From Croceitalea dokdonensis DOKDO 023 (lineage in GTDB: Bacteria; Bacteroidota; Bacteroidia; Flavobacteriales; Flavobacteriaceae), in the NCBI RefSeq assembly GCF_001306415.1, contig NZ_LDJX01000009.1, positions 1 through 64,000 on the forward strand: a DNA stretch of 64,000 nt, written 5' to 3'. The notes under the pieces are model-generated. The model was given only the letters and a program-made list of their open reading frames with translations. It did no database searches and was not told the DNA's origin. The translations under genes and the position numbers were made by a program. How positions within the stretch are numbered: position 1 is the stretch's first letter; every line of letters starts with the position of its first letter. Positions 1-15,000 of this stretch are shown here, in pieces.

Positions 1-3000
1 CCCAGTATTACCTGTTATGGTTAGTACTACTTCATAAGAACCAGGTTCAACAAATACAAATTGAGGATTCTCTAAATTGGAGGTGTTACCATCACCAAAA
101 TCCCATAAATAACTTACTGCGTTCAATGAAGCATCACCGGTGAAATCTACGGTTAAAGGCGCTACACCACCTGATACATCAGTACTTGCGCTTGCTATTG
201 GCGCATTGGCAACCGAGCTTACATTAATCATCAAGGTAGCAACATCCAACTGCCCGAGTCCATCGGTAACCGTTAGGCTCGCCTCGTAGGTGCCTGGAGA
301 AGTATACGTATGTGTTGCGTCAGCATCACTGGATATGGGACTATTATCTCCAAAATTCCACTCATACAGTACAATTCCATTGTCATCGGTTGAGTTGCTT
401 CCTGTAAACTGAACAAACAAGGCTGCAGCTCCATTTGTTGGTGTAGCTTCTGCCACTGCCACTGGCGGTTGATCAGCCCCGGTAACAGTTACATTGACTG
501 TGGCGGTTGCCGTTAAACCACTCTCATCTTCCACAACGTAGTCAAAAGAATCCGAACCTATAAAGTCAAAATTAGGGGTATAGGTTACGCCGTTAGTACC
601 AATATCCAATATGGCCTCCCCATTTAATGGGTTTCCAACCGAAACAATGTTCAATTCCTCTCCATTAGGTTCAGAATCATTGGCCAATAAATCAACCAAT
701 TGAATCGCAACATTCTGTTGGGTCGTTGCGGTATCATCCGTGGCAACCGGTGGCTCATTAATGGTAATGGTCAAAGACGTTGATGCCGTTAAACCGTTTG
801 AATCAGTCCCAACAATATCAAAGGTATAATCACCTTGGGTTTCTATGGTGGGGATTCCAGATATGGTTCCTGCAATTGCATCGAATTGTGCCCAAGCTGG
901 CAATGCTCCTCCTTGATACGAAACCGTATACTCAAGTGTATTACCCGCATAACCTCTATCGAAGACACTCAAAACCTCGCTGGAGAAACTTTCTCCAATT
1001 GCTACAAAAAGGTTATCAAGAGGTGTTGCGGTAGGAACCGCTTCTGGTCGAATATTAATGAAATAGAATGTATTGTCATTCCAGTCACAGTTGGCAGAAC
1101 CAGCACCACAACCACCTCCAATGAAATCTTGTAGAACTATATATTCGTTAGGTAACACATTACCCTTATAATCAATTACTTTGTAAACCCTTAGCCCTAA
1201 TAAGTCCGGTCTGTTTCCGTTGATATTATTGCCCCCAGAATTCAAATAGTTTACGACTGCAATTCTAAAAGGTTCTGAAATAGTGGTTGCCGTATCGAAA
1301 TTAATATTGCTTCCGGCCCTTGGCAAAAGAGTTTGAAACCAAGTAGGATCATGACTAAAGTCCATTCCAGCTACGGTTCCCGTACCATTTACCTCAACTA
1401 GTCTGGCCCCGTTAGACCCTGGACCGTGTAATGCTGAAATTTGCATCCCAATAACCGGTTGATTTGGATCTGCCTGTACAAAAGCATCTGCCAAAATCAT
1501 ATCGCCCTCATACCCTGCGTTGATATTATCCTCATCAGGAAAATTAGAACTAGGCCTGAAGGTGATGTTATTAGGTGGGTCAATTGTTCCCTCATCGTTC
1601 ACGATACTCAACATACTGGACTGAAAACCAAAAGCATCAAAAACCTCTTGTGCCGTTATCTCACTGTTACCTTGACTTTGAGGTGAATAAGCCCCATGCA
1701 GTACTGCCGTGTTTTCAACAGCATTATCCGCATTGGAAACTATTTCTATACTTTCCGTGAAGGTCCGCGTACCTCCTGTTGCGGTTTGGAAGGTAAGCAC
1801 TACATCAACAAACGAACCTGCCGCAATTGTTAGCGGTAAGGTAGTAGTAGTTCCCAAATCGTCAACCAATTCGAATGTATACGCATTGGTATTTGAAATG
1901 TTTATTTCTGACACCGACAAATCTGTCGTTCCAGGATTGTTCAAACGCATCACATTCACGTCATGGACGTCTTCTGAAGGTAAATTGGTTCCTATGCGAT
2001 GGAAGGTAAAATAATCTTCTGCTGGAAATCCTCGGTCAGTACCTGGGATTTTGGTCATGTTCTCTATGGCCAATAAGGCTCCTGTTGCGGCTTCAATAGT
2101 GAAATTAAATGTCTCACTGCTAGAATTTCCGTTTCCATCCTCTGCGGATACTTCCAAAATATGAACACCCAAATCCGTAACTATTATTGGGTTGGTATAG
2201 TCAACTAAAGCAGCACCATCCAAAACAAATTGCAAGGAGGTTATACCGCTTCCGTTTTGGTCGGCCGCTGCAAGTTCTATGGCAACTGGTCCCCTAAACG
2301 TATTTGGTGCACTCTCATTACCATCAAAACTCGCAGTGATTACAGGTGAAACCAAATTTTGATCAAATGGGGCCAACCGAATATAATTGGGTTTGGCATT
2401 CTCACCACCCTCTCCGAGAGACAATCGCAATTTTCCGTCAGTTACGACAACCAACTCTGTATTTTCAAAGCTAACAGGACCATTGACGGTATTCTCTTGG
2501 TCATAATCAATAACAGTAACACCATTAACGTCCAATACGTGGTGACTATCCGAAAAGTCAGGGTCACCAACACTAATATTTGCATAATAGGTTCCATTGG
2601 GTACTTCAATCAACCAATCTCGTGTTGGATTGGAGGCCGGTGTTCTATGTCCTATGATGTTAAAGGTGGTCAGAAGCGCATCTCCTCCCCTATTTCGGGC
2701 ACTTGCAGAAGCGTCTGCAGGGGTTTCCGTACCTGGTAATACCCAACCAAATGTAATCTCTCCCTGGCTCGTTGTTTGAAGCCCATATGCGGCACCAATG
2801 TCATCTACATATCCGTCAGGAGAAACTGCAATATCATCTGGGTCTTGGAAATTAAATTGATAGATATAAACAACTTCGTTGGTAATTGTCAAATTTACTG
2901 TGACAATAGCATCCGCGTAATTTGGAGCGGAAGCTGTTATTGTGGCCGTATAATTACCAATACCCAAACCTTGTGCATCAATACCAACTGCCAGTGGTGC

Positions 3001-6000
3001 GCCTAATTCCACACTTGGCAACGTCAGCCAATCCTCTGAAGCAACCAAAGTGACCTCTTGGGATGTGATACCACCTGTACCGGTCAAGACAATATTTTGG
3101 GTTGAAACATTTTCTTGATTGATGGCTACCGTAAAGTCCAGTTGCTCTGGATTGACGCTCAATGTCAATATACCATCCTCAAAAGGTGTAACGCCGGTAA
3201 GAACAAACATATAGTCTTGATAATCACCGTTAGTGGCATCCTCAAAAGTCACCAAATAACTATTTTCAATAACATTTCCATCCCTGTCTTTGTTGGGATA
3301 TATTCTTGTTCTATGGGCAACTCCACCAGTGTTGATGGCGTCTTGGGTATAATTAATTCTATTAAAGGCATTTGAGTCCGTGTACAGACCAAAAACCGCT
3401 CCCTGAGGGTCAAAGGAATTTGTACCAGAAATAAGTGGCGGGAATAGGGTTTGAGCGTTGTCAATCCCATTGGCCAGCACCCCTATCTCATTGAGCGTAA
3501 TATCGCCCGCATTATTCACAAACCATCCAAAGGGTAGCTCCTCGGCAGGTGAATATCTGCCGACCGGGCTAATTTCAACCGGTTGATTGCCAGCCTTCAC
3601 CCAAAATTCTACTTCTACCTCATCACCTATTGGTTGGGGGTCAGTACCTATGGCCAAATTGGTCCATCCAACATCAATACCAATACCTAAGGCATCAACC
3701 ACATCTTGTAATGGCGGCTCTTGCCCTCCTTCAAATCCTGCCTTTTTCAAAGCATGAAGACCTACGGTAAATATTGGGTTTTCTACATCATCACTAGAAA
3801 CTTCAAGAACGGCTTCTTGATAACCTAAATCCGCACTGTTCAAATCAGGAGCGTAGGTAACAGTATACTCTAAACTTTCCCCAGGATTAATAGTTTGTGC
3901 CCCACCAGGGCTTACCGAATTGAATTGGCTCGCGAAAGCTCCGGATATGGTAGCATCTGTTATATTCAGAACTTCGTTACCCAAGTTTTCTATGGCCACA
4001 GTTTGCACATCCGTGTTCTCACCTTCGTTGTTGACCGTTATCTCAAAAATCAATTCTTCGGGATTAGCAGCAATCTCGGGGCCTGTAGTTGCAGGAACTG
4101 CTGCTCTTAACAAGGTCAATCTAGGGGTTCCCCCTCCTACACGATCGTATTCTGAGATATACATATTTCCTGTTAAGGGATCCTCAACTACGTCCAATGG
4201 ATCATCAAAACCACTTAATCCAGGAATACTATTATAAGCATCTTGAATATCACCGTCCAATTTAGGGTCCAGACCTAAAAGATCATCCTGTCCACTGAAT
4301 CGTGTGACGAACAACAAGCCTTGAAGTTTTCCGTCAAAAGCATCACTTTTATACTCGATAACTCCATTTGGTGACTTATTGAATGCAAAATCATATGCTG
4401 GGGAACGGTAATTTGGATCTGGGCCGAGATTATCGGGATATTTGGCTACATCGGTATCCGTGCCCACTTGGCCCGGTATTCCACTGTAAGGGACACCCCC
4501 ATGGTTCAATACAAATTCACCACGATATGGATTTGGATGACCATGATATGAACCTCCCTGGGATTTGAATAACCAGTCCTTTTGGGTTTCACCGCCGTTT
4601 AAGGCAGGAATATCACCTCCAATATCGGCCAGCGTCCTTCCATCTATTCTTCTGGCAATCTCACCTGTTGCACTTAAGTAATCCGAAGTGGCAGGCGAAT
4701 TAGGGGAAGTACTGTTGTTGCCTGCGGTACCGTTGGTGGGAATGTATAACCAACCATTGGAATGCCAGGTAAGGTCATAAGCGTTTCTTACCCCAGTGGC
4801 AAAAATAGTAACAGGTGCGTTGGTGGCATATGGATTATAGGTGCCATCTCCCATTGTTAAACTAGCGGTTGATGCACTATTGATTACATCAATGTTATCC
4901 GTAGTAAAAACACTTAATGGAGTAATACCGGTTAACTTATCAAGCTCAACTTTTAAAATCGCAGCAGCCAGCAAGCGTTCCGGCCTAAAGCCCCAAGCAC
5001 CGTCTGGTTCACCACCTGCCGAATTACTTCCTTGCGTAATGTACATATCACCCTGTGGGTCAAATGCAAGGCTATTGGTTAAGTGGTCCTTGGTAGACCT
5101 TGGTAAATGAATCACCAAATCTTCCACAGTACTCAAATCAGGCCCACTTAGTTTGGTCAAAACGCCATCCCATTCAGGGCCATTGGTAACGGAGGCCGCA
5201 CTATGGGTGATATAAGCGACCAAGTTATCGGCGGTTGAATTAGGGTCAAAATCAAAACCAATGATTAAACGATCGTTGTTTGTTCTAGGTCCGGTAACTG
5301 GATGTGGCGCTCCATTTAATTCAGGAGAAAGAATCTCTAGATTGCTTAAAGTACCATCCGCGGCCATATCCCATCGGTAAATTTGTCCGTCCGACTGAAA
5401 ATCACCTATGGTGCTCGCATAAAGTTTGCCATCTGGACCGATAGTCAGGCTTGAAAATCTTTGATTTTCAGTTCCTGGACCCAGTAAGGCATCTCCAAAC
5501 ACTTGAATGAATTCAACCCCTGTCAAATCCCTTGCCGGCACAGAGGTATCATCCAACTCCCCAGTAGTGAAGGTGGATTCAAACGGAATAAAGTTCAGTC
5601 GGTCATTGATATCGCCAATTAGATTTGCTTCTATATTTCCTGATAACCGGAAGATATAGGTGGTAAATTCTTTTAAATCGGCAATTGGAGTTAAGGTAAT
5701 GGCATCGCCTCCTCCCGTATCGTTTGCATTGGAGGGTACGAGTATTTCACCATTTGCGGTAACCTCAAAAAGACTGATGTTCCCTGCAATCGTGTTCTCA
5801 TCCAACTCATAACCTGCGGGAACCACGAGCTCCACATTGATCTGTAGCTCTTCCAATGCCACATCTACCGCATTATTGGCCGGAGTTACATTGGTAAAGA
5901 AAGGTTGGTTATTTACTGAGCCTAGGGTAACCTCCAAAGCGTTTATTTTCGTATTAAAACCACCGTTTGCATCAATGGTCAACCTACCATCAGAAACGGT

Positions 6001-9000
6001 TACCGTGGCAGTACCAGAGGTAAACCGTGTAGCTGATCCTTCTGGACCAGTGGGTACATATGAATCAATAATATTGGTTCCTTCCACATTAATGGTATGG
6101 CTTGGTGTATTATTTTCGCCATCAATTTCTGGATCACCTACCCCAACGGATACATTGTATGTACCGTTAGGCACCTCAAGCTCCCAAATTCCCTCTGTGT
6201 TGACACCATTGGTACCACTGCCATTATTGACATCGCCATACTGCATATGAACAAGGGTATTTTGCAGAATGTCGATTCCGGCAACACCTCTGTTTCTTGC
6301 ATTTTGAGAAAGGTCTAAGGACGTTTGCCCGTCAACGGTCAACCAACCATAGTTCAGTCCATTTTCCCTAAGACCATATCCCAAACCAGAATCAACTTCG
6401 TATCCAACTGGTGGAACATCACCTGGTAATGAAAAATTAATGTTTACGGGATTAAAAGCGACCATATTGTCGGATTGTATGGCAAAATCCTCAAAGGTGT
6501 ATTCAACCAAAGTACCTACGTCTTCACGTCTTTTGGTTGCAAAGATTCCTGCAAAGCTTAAATCCAAGTAATTACTATTGCCATTGATATATGCTGCGGG
6601 CAAATCCAAAGAGCCCAGTTCAACCTCGGTGCCTCCATCCAGGGCATAAAATCCTGTCAGCAAATCATTATCCAAATCCACAAACAACCTTAGACTTACC
6701 ACACTATTATTCAATCCGTTGACTACTTGTTTAATGTTATCTGTATTGTTTGCCGATACAGCATTTACTTCTGAACGAATTTCTACCTCCCCATTTTGGA
6801 CTGCAACTAACTTTACGAAGTTATCCTCATCCAAACCAAACCAGATACCAGCTTGTTCGGAATTATTATCACCATCTGTGTACGGATTCACTATGGTAGT
6901 TGAAATACTAAAATTGCCATAAGATGAAGCGTCAATTCCTACACCCAAGGTGTTTATTTGAGAATTAGTTTCAGTACTTGTACCGGGTTCTACAAAAGCA
7001 ATTCCTTTATTGGCTGTAACAATCAAATTTCCATTTGAAAACGCCAATTGATCCGGTTCAAAACCAGGAACATCCGGATTGGAAATTGTACCATCTTCGG
7101 GAATTCTTTGGGAAGGATTATCTACCATTGTGAAACCCGTATTGGCCAAACCTCCCTCTGTACCATCAAATGTCAAATTAAATGGAAGGGCAACTTCTAT
7201 TTCATTACATTCCAACGTACTAATTGGAAAGCAGCCAGCGATGGGATCTACCGCCGCAGGTCTTATATTTCTGGCGACTACAACGATGTCTTGATAATCA
7301 AAGCCCGAAATATGTTCTTCCGTAGCGATAATGTAAGCATCGTCTTCACCTGGAAGGTCGTATACACGTATATGATGGGGTATAGCATCTGCAAAAGTGT
7401 TCAATACATCTTGGCTAAAGAGTTGTCTATTGTTAAAGAAAGGCCACTCACTATAAAAACCAAACTCTTGAATACCTGGATCAAACTCCAAAACGCCGTT
7501 TGTAGGCGCATTTAAGGTTTGACCATTGGAAGCAGGAGAGTTATCAACCGTGAAAAGTTCTGTCAAGGTATTGTTATCTCCTGCGGGGTACCATCCAAAG
7601 GCAACTATTGGATTATTAGCGGTAGGTCCATAAACACTTAAAACCTCCAAAGTAATCGGTGCCTCTATTGCCCTTACAAAAGTCTGTGCATCAATCTCAT
7701 CCCCTATCAAGTCATTATAGGTAGAACCATTTGGCAAGTCAATTAGGTTAGTCGTGGCATCGGTATCTCCCACATTTACCACACCAGAACCTAAGTGAGT
7801 GTCCAAAATCCATTGTAGTGAGGGTTCATTGGAACCTCCAAGGCCTTCTTTACCCAATCCATTTAAGTCAATTATAATGGTATCAGCATTTGTACCTGAG
7901 ATTTCCAATTGGGCGAACTTTGGCCCAACACTACTGGGATCAAAACTAACTACAAATGAATCTGAGTTTTGGGGTGCGATTACACTAGGTAGACCGATCA
8001 CTTCAAAATCCCCGCTATCCGGACCTGTTATCTGAATCTGTATGTTCTCAAGGTCTGCATTTCCTAAATTTGAGATGACAATAGACTCTTGATAGGTTTC
8101 ACTTCCACTGGCCACGGCATCACCAACAATATTATCAGTACTTGCCACAATAACTGGTGATGGCGCAGCAGCATTTCTTGGTTTTAAAAGAACGATTTGG
8201 TCCCTACCAAAATCTGATACGTAGATGTTTCCGTTGGTGGTATCCTCTATTAAATCCAATGGATCTGCAAATCCTCCAAACCCAGGGATTCCCTCCTTAA
8301 AAGTACCAATATCACCATTAGGTCCATCAGGGACCAAAGCGATGATATCACTACTGCCACTGTATCTTACCACTAAAAGGGCTCCCTGAAGGTTACCATT
8401 CTCGGCATCACTCTTATATTCTATCACACCATTGGGTGATTTATTAAATTCAAAATCATAGGCCGCCCCTCTATAATTGATATCGGGAACCACTCCATTG
8501 TAGGCTGAATTTGATACGTCTGCATCCCCCCTATTCATGACAAACTCACCCCTAAACGGATTTGGATGTCCGTAATATCCAATGCTGGAATTGGGATCCA
8601 CCCTGAATAGCCAATCCCTTTGGGTATTATTTCCATTGGATGCAGGAACTATAGGATAATTGCCGCTAACATCATCATGGTCGTAAACCGTACCATCTGG
8701 CCTTGGCATATCATCAATCGATGCTGGTGTGTTACTACCGCCGGCAGTACCATTGGTTGGGACGTATAGCTGACCATTGGAATGCCAAGCCAAATCGTAT
8801 GCATTTCGTATACCCGTAGCATAAAGTGTCAAAGGCGCATCTACATAATATGGATTATATAGATTATCCAGCAATGGAGAATTAACATCCACATTCTTTA
8901 TGGCATCTATATTTTGGGTCGTTCTCACATTCAGCGGTAATGTGGCCGGTAATTTTGAAAGGTCTAATTTTAAAGTAGCAGCTGAAAGCATACGCTCTGG

Positions 9001-12000
9001 TCTGTTGCCCCAAGACCCATCGGGTGCTCCTCCCGCACTATTACTACCTTGGTTGAAATAGAGCGCATTAGGTTCTCCGGGTCTAAATGCAATACTATTG
9101 GTTAAATGATCTCGTATAGAACGGGGTAAATCAGTTACCAAAACCTCTTCTGTTTGAAGATTTGCACCTGATATTCTTGAGATCTTTCCATCCCATTCGG
9201 GAGCACCGGACAACCCGCCCGACTGATGGGAAACATATGCGACCAAATTGTTGGCCGTGGCTGATGGATCAAATACCAATCCGATAGCAGCTCTGGAAGC
9301 ATAGGCACTTTTCCAAGCACTCAAGACTTCTTCGTTTACCAAGGTACCATCTGCGGCAATATCATATCGATTGATATCACCATCAATTTTAAGCGCATAC
9401 AATTTGTTGTCCGGTCCAATGGTTAAGGTGGTATACTTACCCGCAGAACCAACGACCCCGTCATTATCAAATGCTACATTGTCCAGGTCAGTATTTCCAC
9501 CCGTGTTCCCAGATCCGGTACTAAAGGTCGATTCAAAAACTTCGAAAGGTTCTCCACTAAGGTCGGTGACCCCATCGATTCTAAAAATATATGTTGTATT
9601 GGATTCCAACGGTAAATTCGGATTCAGGTTAATGGCATCGCCACCCCCGGTTCCATTTACAGTTGAGGCAATAGGATTTTGTTCGCCTACCTTGAACAAT
9701 TGAACTGTTGAGGTGTTAATGGTGGAATTGTCCACCCCAAACACCAAAACACCATCATTATTTGGCGCCCCATTGGGCAAGAAAAGATCATTTGCCGAAA
9801 TATTGGTGTTTACCGAGATTCCTGTGGAACCATCATTAGGTATTACCCCAACCACCCGTGGGGATTGAGGTTGCCCATCTGTTGCAACGATTGTCGCATA
9901 GTTAATCTTGGTATTCGTACCACCACTGGCATCGAGAGTCAATCTACCATCATTTACCACCACAGTGGCAGCGCCCGTTGTAAATTGGGTTGGAGCACCA
10001 CCAGTCCCGGAAGGGATAAAACCATCAACTAGGTTTACTCCTTCCGCATTTATCGTATGCTCGGAATCAATACTGGTAGCATCACCTACGCCAACGGTAA
10101 CAAGGTATGTGCCATTAGGAATCGTAATTTCCCAAACACCTTCAGTTGCATTGCCAAGTGTACCTCCAGTATCACCATATTGCATGTGCATTAAGGTTTT
10201 CTGAAGAATATCCACGTTTACATCCCTATTTCTACCATTACTTGTCAAATCAAGAGGTGTAGTTCCATCCGTTTCTAACCATCCATAGCTAAAACCGTTG
10301 TTGCGATTTCCAAAAGCATCACCTGAATCTTGCAAATAATCTGCTGGTGGTACAGTTGCCGGGTCAGAAAAGTTGATGTTTGCGGCAAAATCGTTGGACT
10401 CTGGGGTAACCGTAAGGTTAATGGTGATTTCCGCATTATCATAGCCTAAATCTGGAATGTCTTGTGCAAATACAATTTCGCTATAATCTCCTGGTGGTAA
10501 CTCAGAAGCGTCAATATTAAAGGTCACCTGCCCTGTGGTACTGCTGGTAGGGGTCAACACCCAAGACTGCGCAGACTCCAAGGAATAATCAATCAGAAGA
10601 TTGGCATTTTCAGGAGTAGCAGTAAGTATTGCTGTCTGACCGGGAACGTTTCCATTTTCTTCAACAGTAAAATTGAGTTCAGGGACATCAAAAGTCAAAG
10701 TGGGTTGCACAGTCTCCTCGGTGATTGCGAAATCATCAAAACTAGCCGTAAACTGGGTTCCATTTCTATGTGTGGCATAGATTCCGGCAAAAGTTACATT
10801 GTCTTGCCCGCCTAAAGGGTCAATATCCCTTCCTGCAAAATAATCAGCAGGAATTGGCAAACTACCTAGAAGTGTTCTTGTACCCGTACCAATGGTATAA
10901 AATGCTTCTGCCTGCAATGTTAACGGATCAATCCGCAACTCCAAGACAACGTCGTTTCCAGAAGCTCCAAGTGCTTCTTGTACTTGACCTCCTTGCACTG
11001 GATCACCATCTGTTGAGAAACCATTTACCTCGGTTCGTAGTTCTATATTGTTATTGTTGACGTTTAGTTTTACAAAATTATCCTCATCATAACCAAACCA
11101 AATACCTCCTTGCGCAGAACCACCGCCGGTAACAATATTGAGTAATGTTGTTTGTATGGTAATGGGTTGGGTTACGTTTTCCAATCCAACACCTAGGGTA
11201 TTAACTTGATTGTTGTTATTTGCGCTCTCCGGAGGATTTCTGAATGCAATACCTGCTTGGGAAAGGATTTGTAGTTGACCATTGGTTAATGTTAACAAAG
11301 AGGGTTCATAACCGTTGACATCAGCGTTTGAAATTGGTAAGTCACCTGCCCTTCTGGCTTCGGAGTGTTCCAATGCAACTGTGAAACCGGTTCCTAGACC
11401 TCCAGATTCAAGCAGGGTTCCATCTACTTCTGACGAAAAATCAAAATTGACCGGAAGACTAACCACAATAGCTTCACAATCAAGTATACTTAAAGGGTTA
11501 CAGGGGACGATTTCGTTGACATCAGTTACATCAATCGTTATTTCGGCTGTTTCAGACAACTCACCGTCACTTACCGATACGGTAAGAGTATATTGGGAGG
11601 CAGTCTCAAAATCAAGTAACTGTAACGTACTCAATTCGCCAGTAGTGTCACCAATGACGAATACCCCATCTTCGTTACCATTGGTAATCACGTATGTAAG
11701 CGCTTCATCATCAGTAGCCAGAACGGTACCGACCAAAGTTCCGATTGCTACATCCTCAGAAACGTTAAATGTCTGAGCGGCCACAACCGGTGGCGAATTT
11801 TGCGGTGCCGCTTCTGTTACCGTCACCGTCCAAACTTGCTGGGTAGTACCGTCCTCAGCCGTTACCGTATAATCAAAAGGCGAACTAAAGTCCTGTGGTG
11901 TTCCCGATAGCGGAGATACCGTAGCTCCCGCCGAAAGCACTATTGTGGGCGATAGTGTGGTAAGCTCCGTTCCGTTTTCCACCTCTATCGAAACCGTATG

Positions 12001-15000
12001 TGCAGCAGTGTCTATCGTCGCCGCACCCGTCTCATCCGTTAACGTAAAGGACACAATATCGGTCTCCACATTCAGCGCAGGTGCTGGTAATACCTCAATA
12101 GCCATTATGATGGCGTTGTTTACGACACTCGTAAAATCGATGTTTAGCTCTCCATCCGTTACCGCAACAGCAATCGTTTCTATATAGGGCGTCTTCTCGC
12201 CTGCGACTGCAAAAAGATCCAAATCGTCAATGACCAAAACATCTTCCATGGTTACGTCAAAAATCCTTGCGCCAGTAGCCGTCTGGAGGTTCTCCACCAT
12301 ATGAAGTGCTACCTGATAGTTGCCATTAGCAATAGGAAACGCATAACCAAAGTCAGACTGATTATCCGCAAAACGCCTAGGATGGTATAAATCACCATTA
12401 CCACCTACCACTCCGTAATCAGAGATGCCGATATCCGAGGTGCCCACGAGGTAAGAGGTGTCCTCCGCTGTGAAAAGGTCGCCATTGAGCGAGTAGTCCG
12501 CACCGCCAACGTTGATACGGTAAGGGGCGGTAATCTCCACCAGTTGTGCCTCCGTAACTGTTAGGTCTGCGTTCAATACTGCAGGTTCAAAGCCCTTTGC
12601 TGTGGCGATGATACTATTGCTACGGGTATCTCCATCACCGAGCGACGAAGTATCCATGAAAAAATCAACTGGGCCCAGCGCTGCCGGTGGTAACGTTACC
12701 CAATCGTTGGTGCCCGTCTCATCCGTATTATCGTCTATCGTCAGTGAAATATTAGTTGCGCCAGGGCCAGAAAGGTCGCTTGTGAACGTTCCGGTAGCTC
12801 CCTCTGCCAGAGTATCACTAATGGTTGCTGGATTAAATACCAATGTTCCGTTTACAGGTAAAGCAGTACTCTCTACCACCTCTATATGGGTAATCTTGGA
12901 ATTGAAACCTCCAAGGCCTGTCATGGTCAACAGTCCGTCTGTTACTTCCACCACCATAGTCTCCACCACGGTCTGACCAGGAGTTGGAACAAAGGCGGGT
13001 ATGATGGTATAGCCCTCTAAGGTGGCACTATGCCTACTATCCACACTGGTACTTTTATCACCCAAACCTAGAGTGATTTCATAAACTCCATTGGGAACCT
13101 CTAGCTCCCAGATAACTTCATTACCTCGGGGCTGACCCACCCAACTACCGATGTTATCGCCTTGAAAATGTACCAAAGTACCTTCCAATTTTTCTTGTAG
13201 GGTCGCTGCTGAATAATTTTCTGCTATCCTATTTCTGCCCGCTCCGGCAAATGCACCGGCACCATTAGTTGGATCGTCATTTGAAATATCAATCGGAGTG
13301 CTGCCATCAGATGCTAACTTCCATCCGTAGTTGTAGTTGTTTGTGCCTACGGTAAGAACGGAATTGCCAAATTCCTTTCCATAATCCGCTACATAACCCG
13401 TTGGGGGTGTTGTTGCAGAAGGATTGTTCTGGAAATTGATGTTGGCCACAAAGGGAAAGGTCTCCACCACATCGGTAACCGTAATGGCAATATCCTGCTG
13501 GGCGGTCAACGACCCTGAATCGGTCACGGTAACCTGTATATTATAGGTGTTGTCGGAATTATCATCGCCAGGCGTTTCAAAGTCGGGGGCGGACAGAAAG
13601 CTTACCTCGCCAGTGGATGTGTCGATATCAAAGAGCGCTGCATCGTTTCCGCCACTCAATGTAAAAGTGAGGGCCAAACTAGCTGGGTCATCTTCAACAT
13701 CAGTGGCATCTACATCAATAGCCAATGTCTGGTTCTCCTGGGCATCGACAGAGGCAAGACTGTTGATCACAGGTGTCTCATTGGCCTTACCATCATTGAT
13801 AACACCGGGAGTTCCCAAATCACCTATTCCAAAGGCTGCTATTGCCGTAGACCAATTAGCACCGTCGTTATTATCATCAGTTGGATTGTTCAAGGCCATG
13901 GACGCTCCGGTCGGATTTGGAAAATTTATACCTCCATCATATTCTACCCTGTCTATTTCGTTACCGTCTGCATCAAAAAGAATAATTTCATCGGCCCCGT
14001 TTGCAAGTGCATAACCACTGTACGCATAGTCAACTAGTTTACCGCCATTGCTGTTGACCTCGGCATTGTTGCCAAGGACCAAATAGCCTCCAGTAGGTAT
14101 TACCAAAGGGGAACCGTTAGCTATGACGTGGGAATTGGTGCCGTTATCTTGAAGCGTCCAACCCTCAATATTCACATCGGTGGAACCTGCGTTGTACAGT
14201 TCTAACCACTCCCCCTCAGTATCATCAACAGCATCAGGATTTTGCATGATTTCGTTGATAACAATTTGCGGGAGGGCTGGTGCCGCTGCTGTGACCGTTA
14301 CTGTCCAATCCTGTTCGTCACCGTTCTCCGCAGTTACCGTGTACACAACGGAATTGGTAAAATCTTGTGCAGTTCCAGAACTCGGAACTATCGTAGCATT
14401 ACCTGAGATTGTAATCGTAGGGGTCAGCGCTGTTAAGACAGTGCCATTGGTAACCTCAGCAACTATTTCATGGGCCGTGGCATCAATGGTAGCCGTGCCA
14501 GTCTCATCATCCAAATTAAAAGTTAGAATATCATTTTCTGATGATCGGGGATCGGTTGCCTGAGCTATAGTGGCATAGTTGATTTTTGTACGAAATGCAT
14601 CTTCATTATCGGCATCAATTGTCAATTTACCATCCAAAACCTCAACGATGACCGTATTGGATTGAAAACGTCCAGAATCTCCTGCCGGCAAATTGGGATC
14701 AACCACAAATAGTGGAATAGCAGTTTCTCCTTCAACATTGATAAAGTGCTTAGGAGAATCATCCGGATTGTTATCTGTTGCAGGGTCACCCACACTAACG
14801 GTAACTTCGTACCAACCATTCGGGAGTTCAATTTCCCAGACCCCTTCGTTGCTTCTTCCTCCAGACCAAGAAGAAATGTCGTTCCCTTGAACGTGTACCA
14901 ATGTATTGAGCAAGAGATCTACCCCGGCTTCTCCACGATTTCGTCCAGTACCATTACTTGGAACACTAAGGTTCACAGGAAGCCCATCGGACAATTTTAT

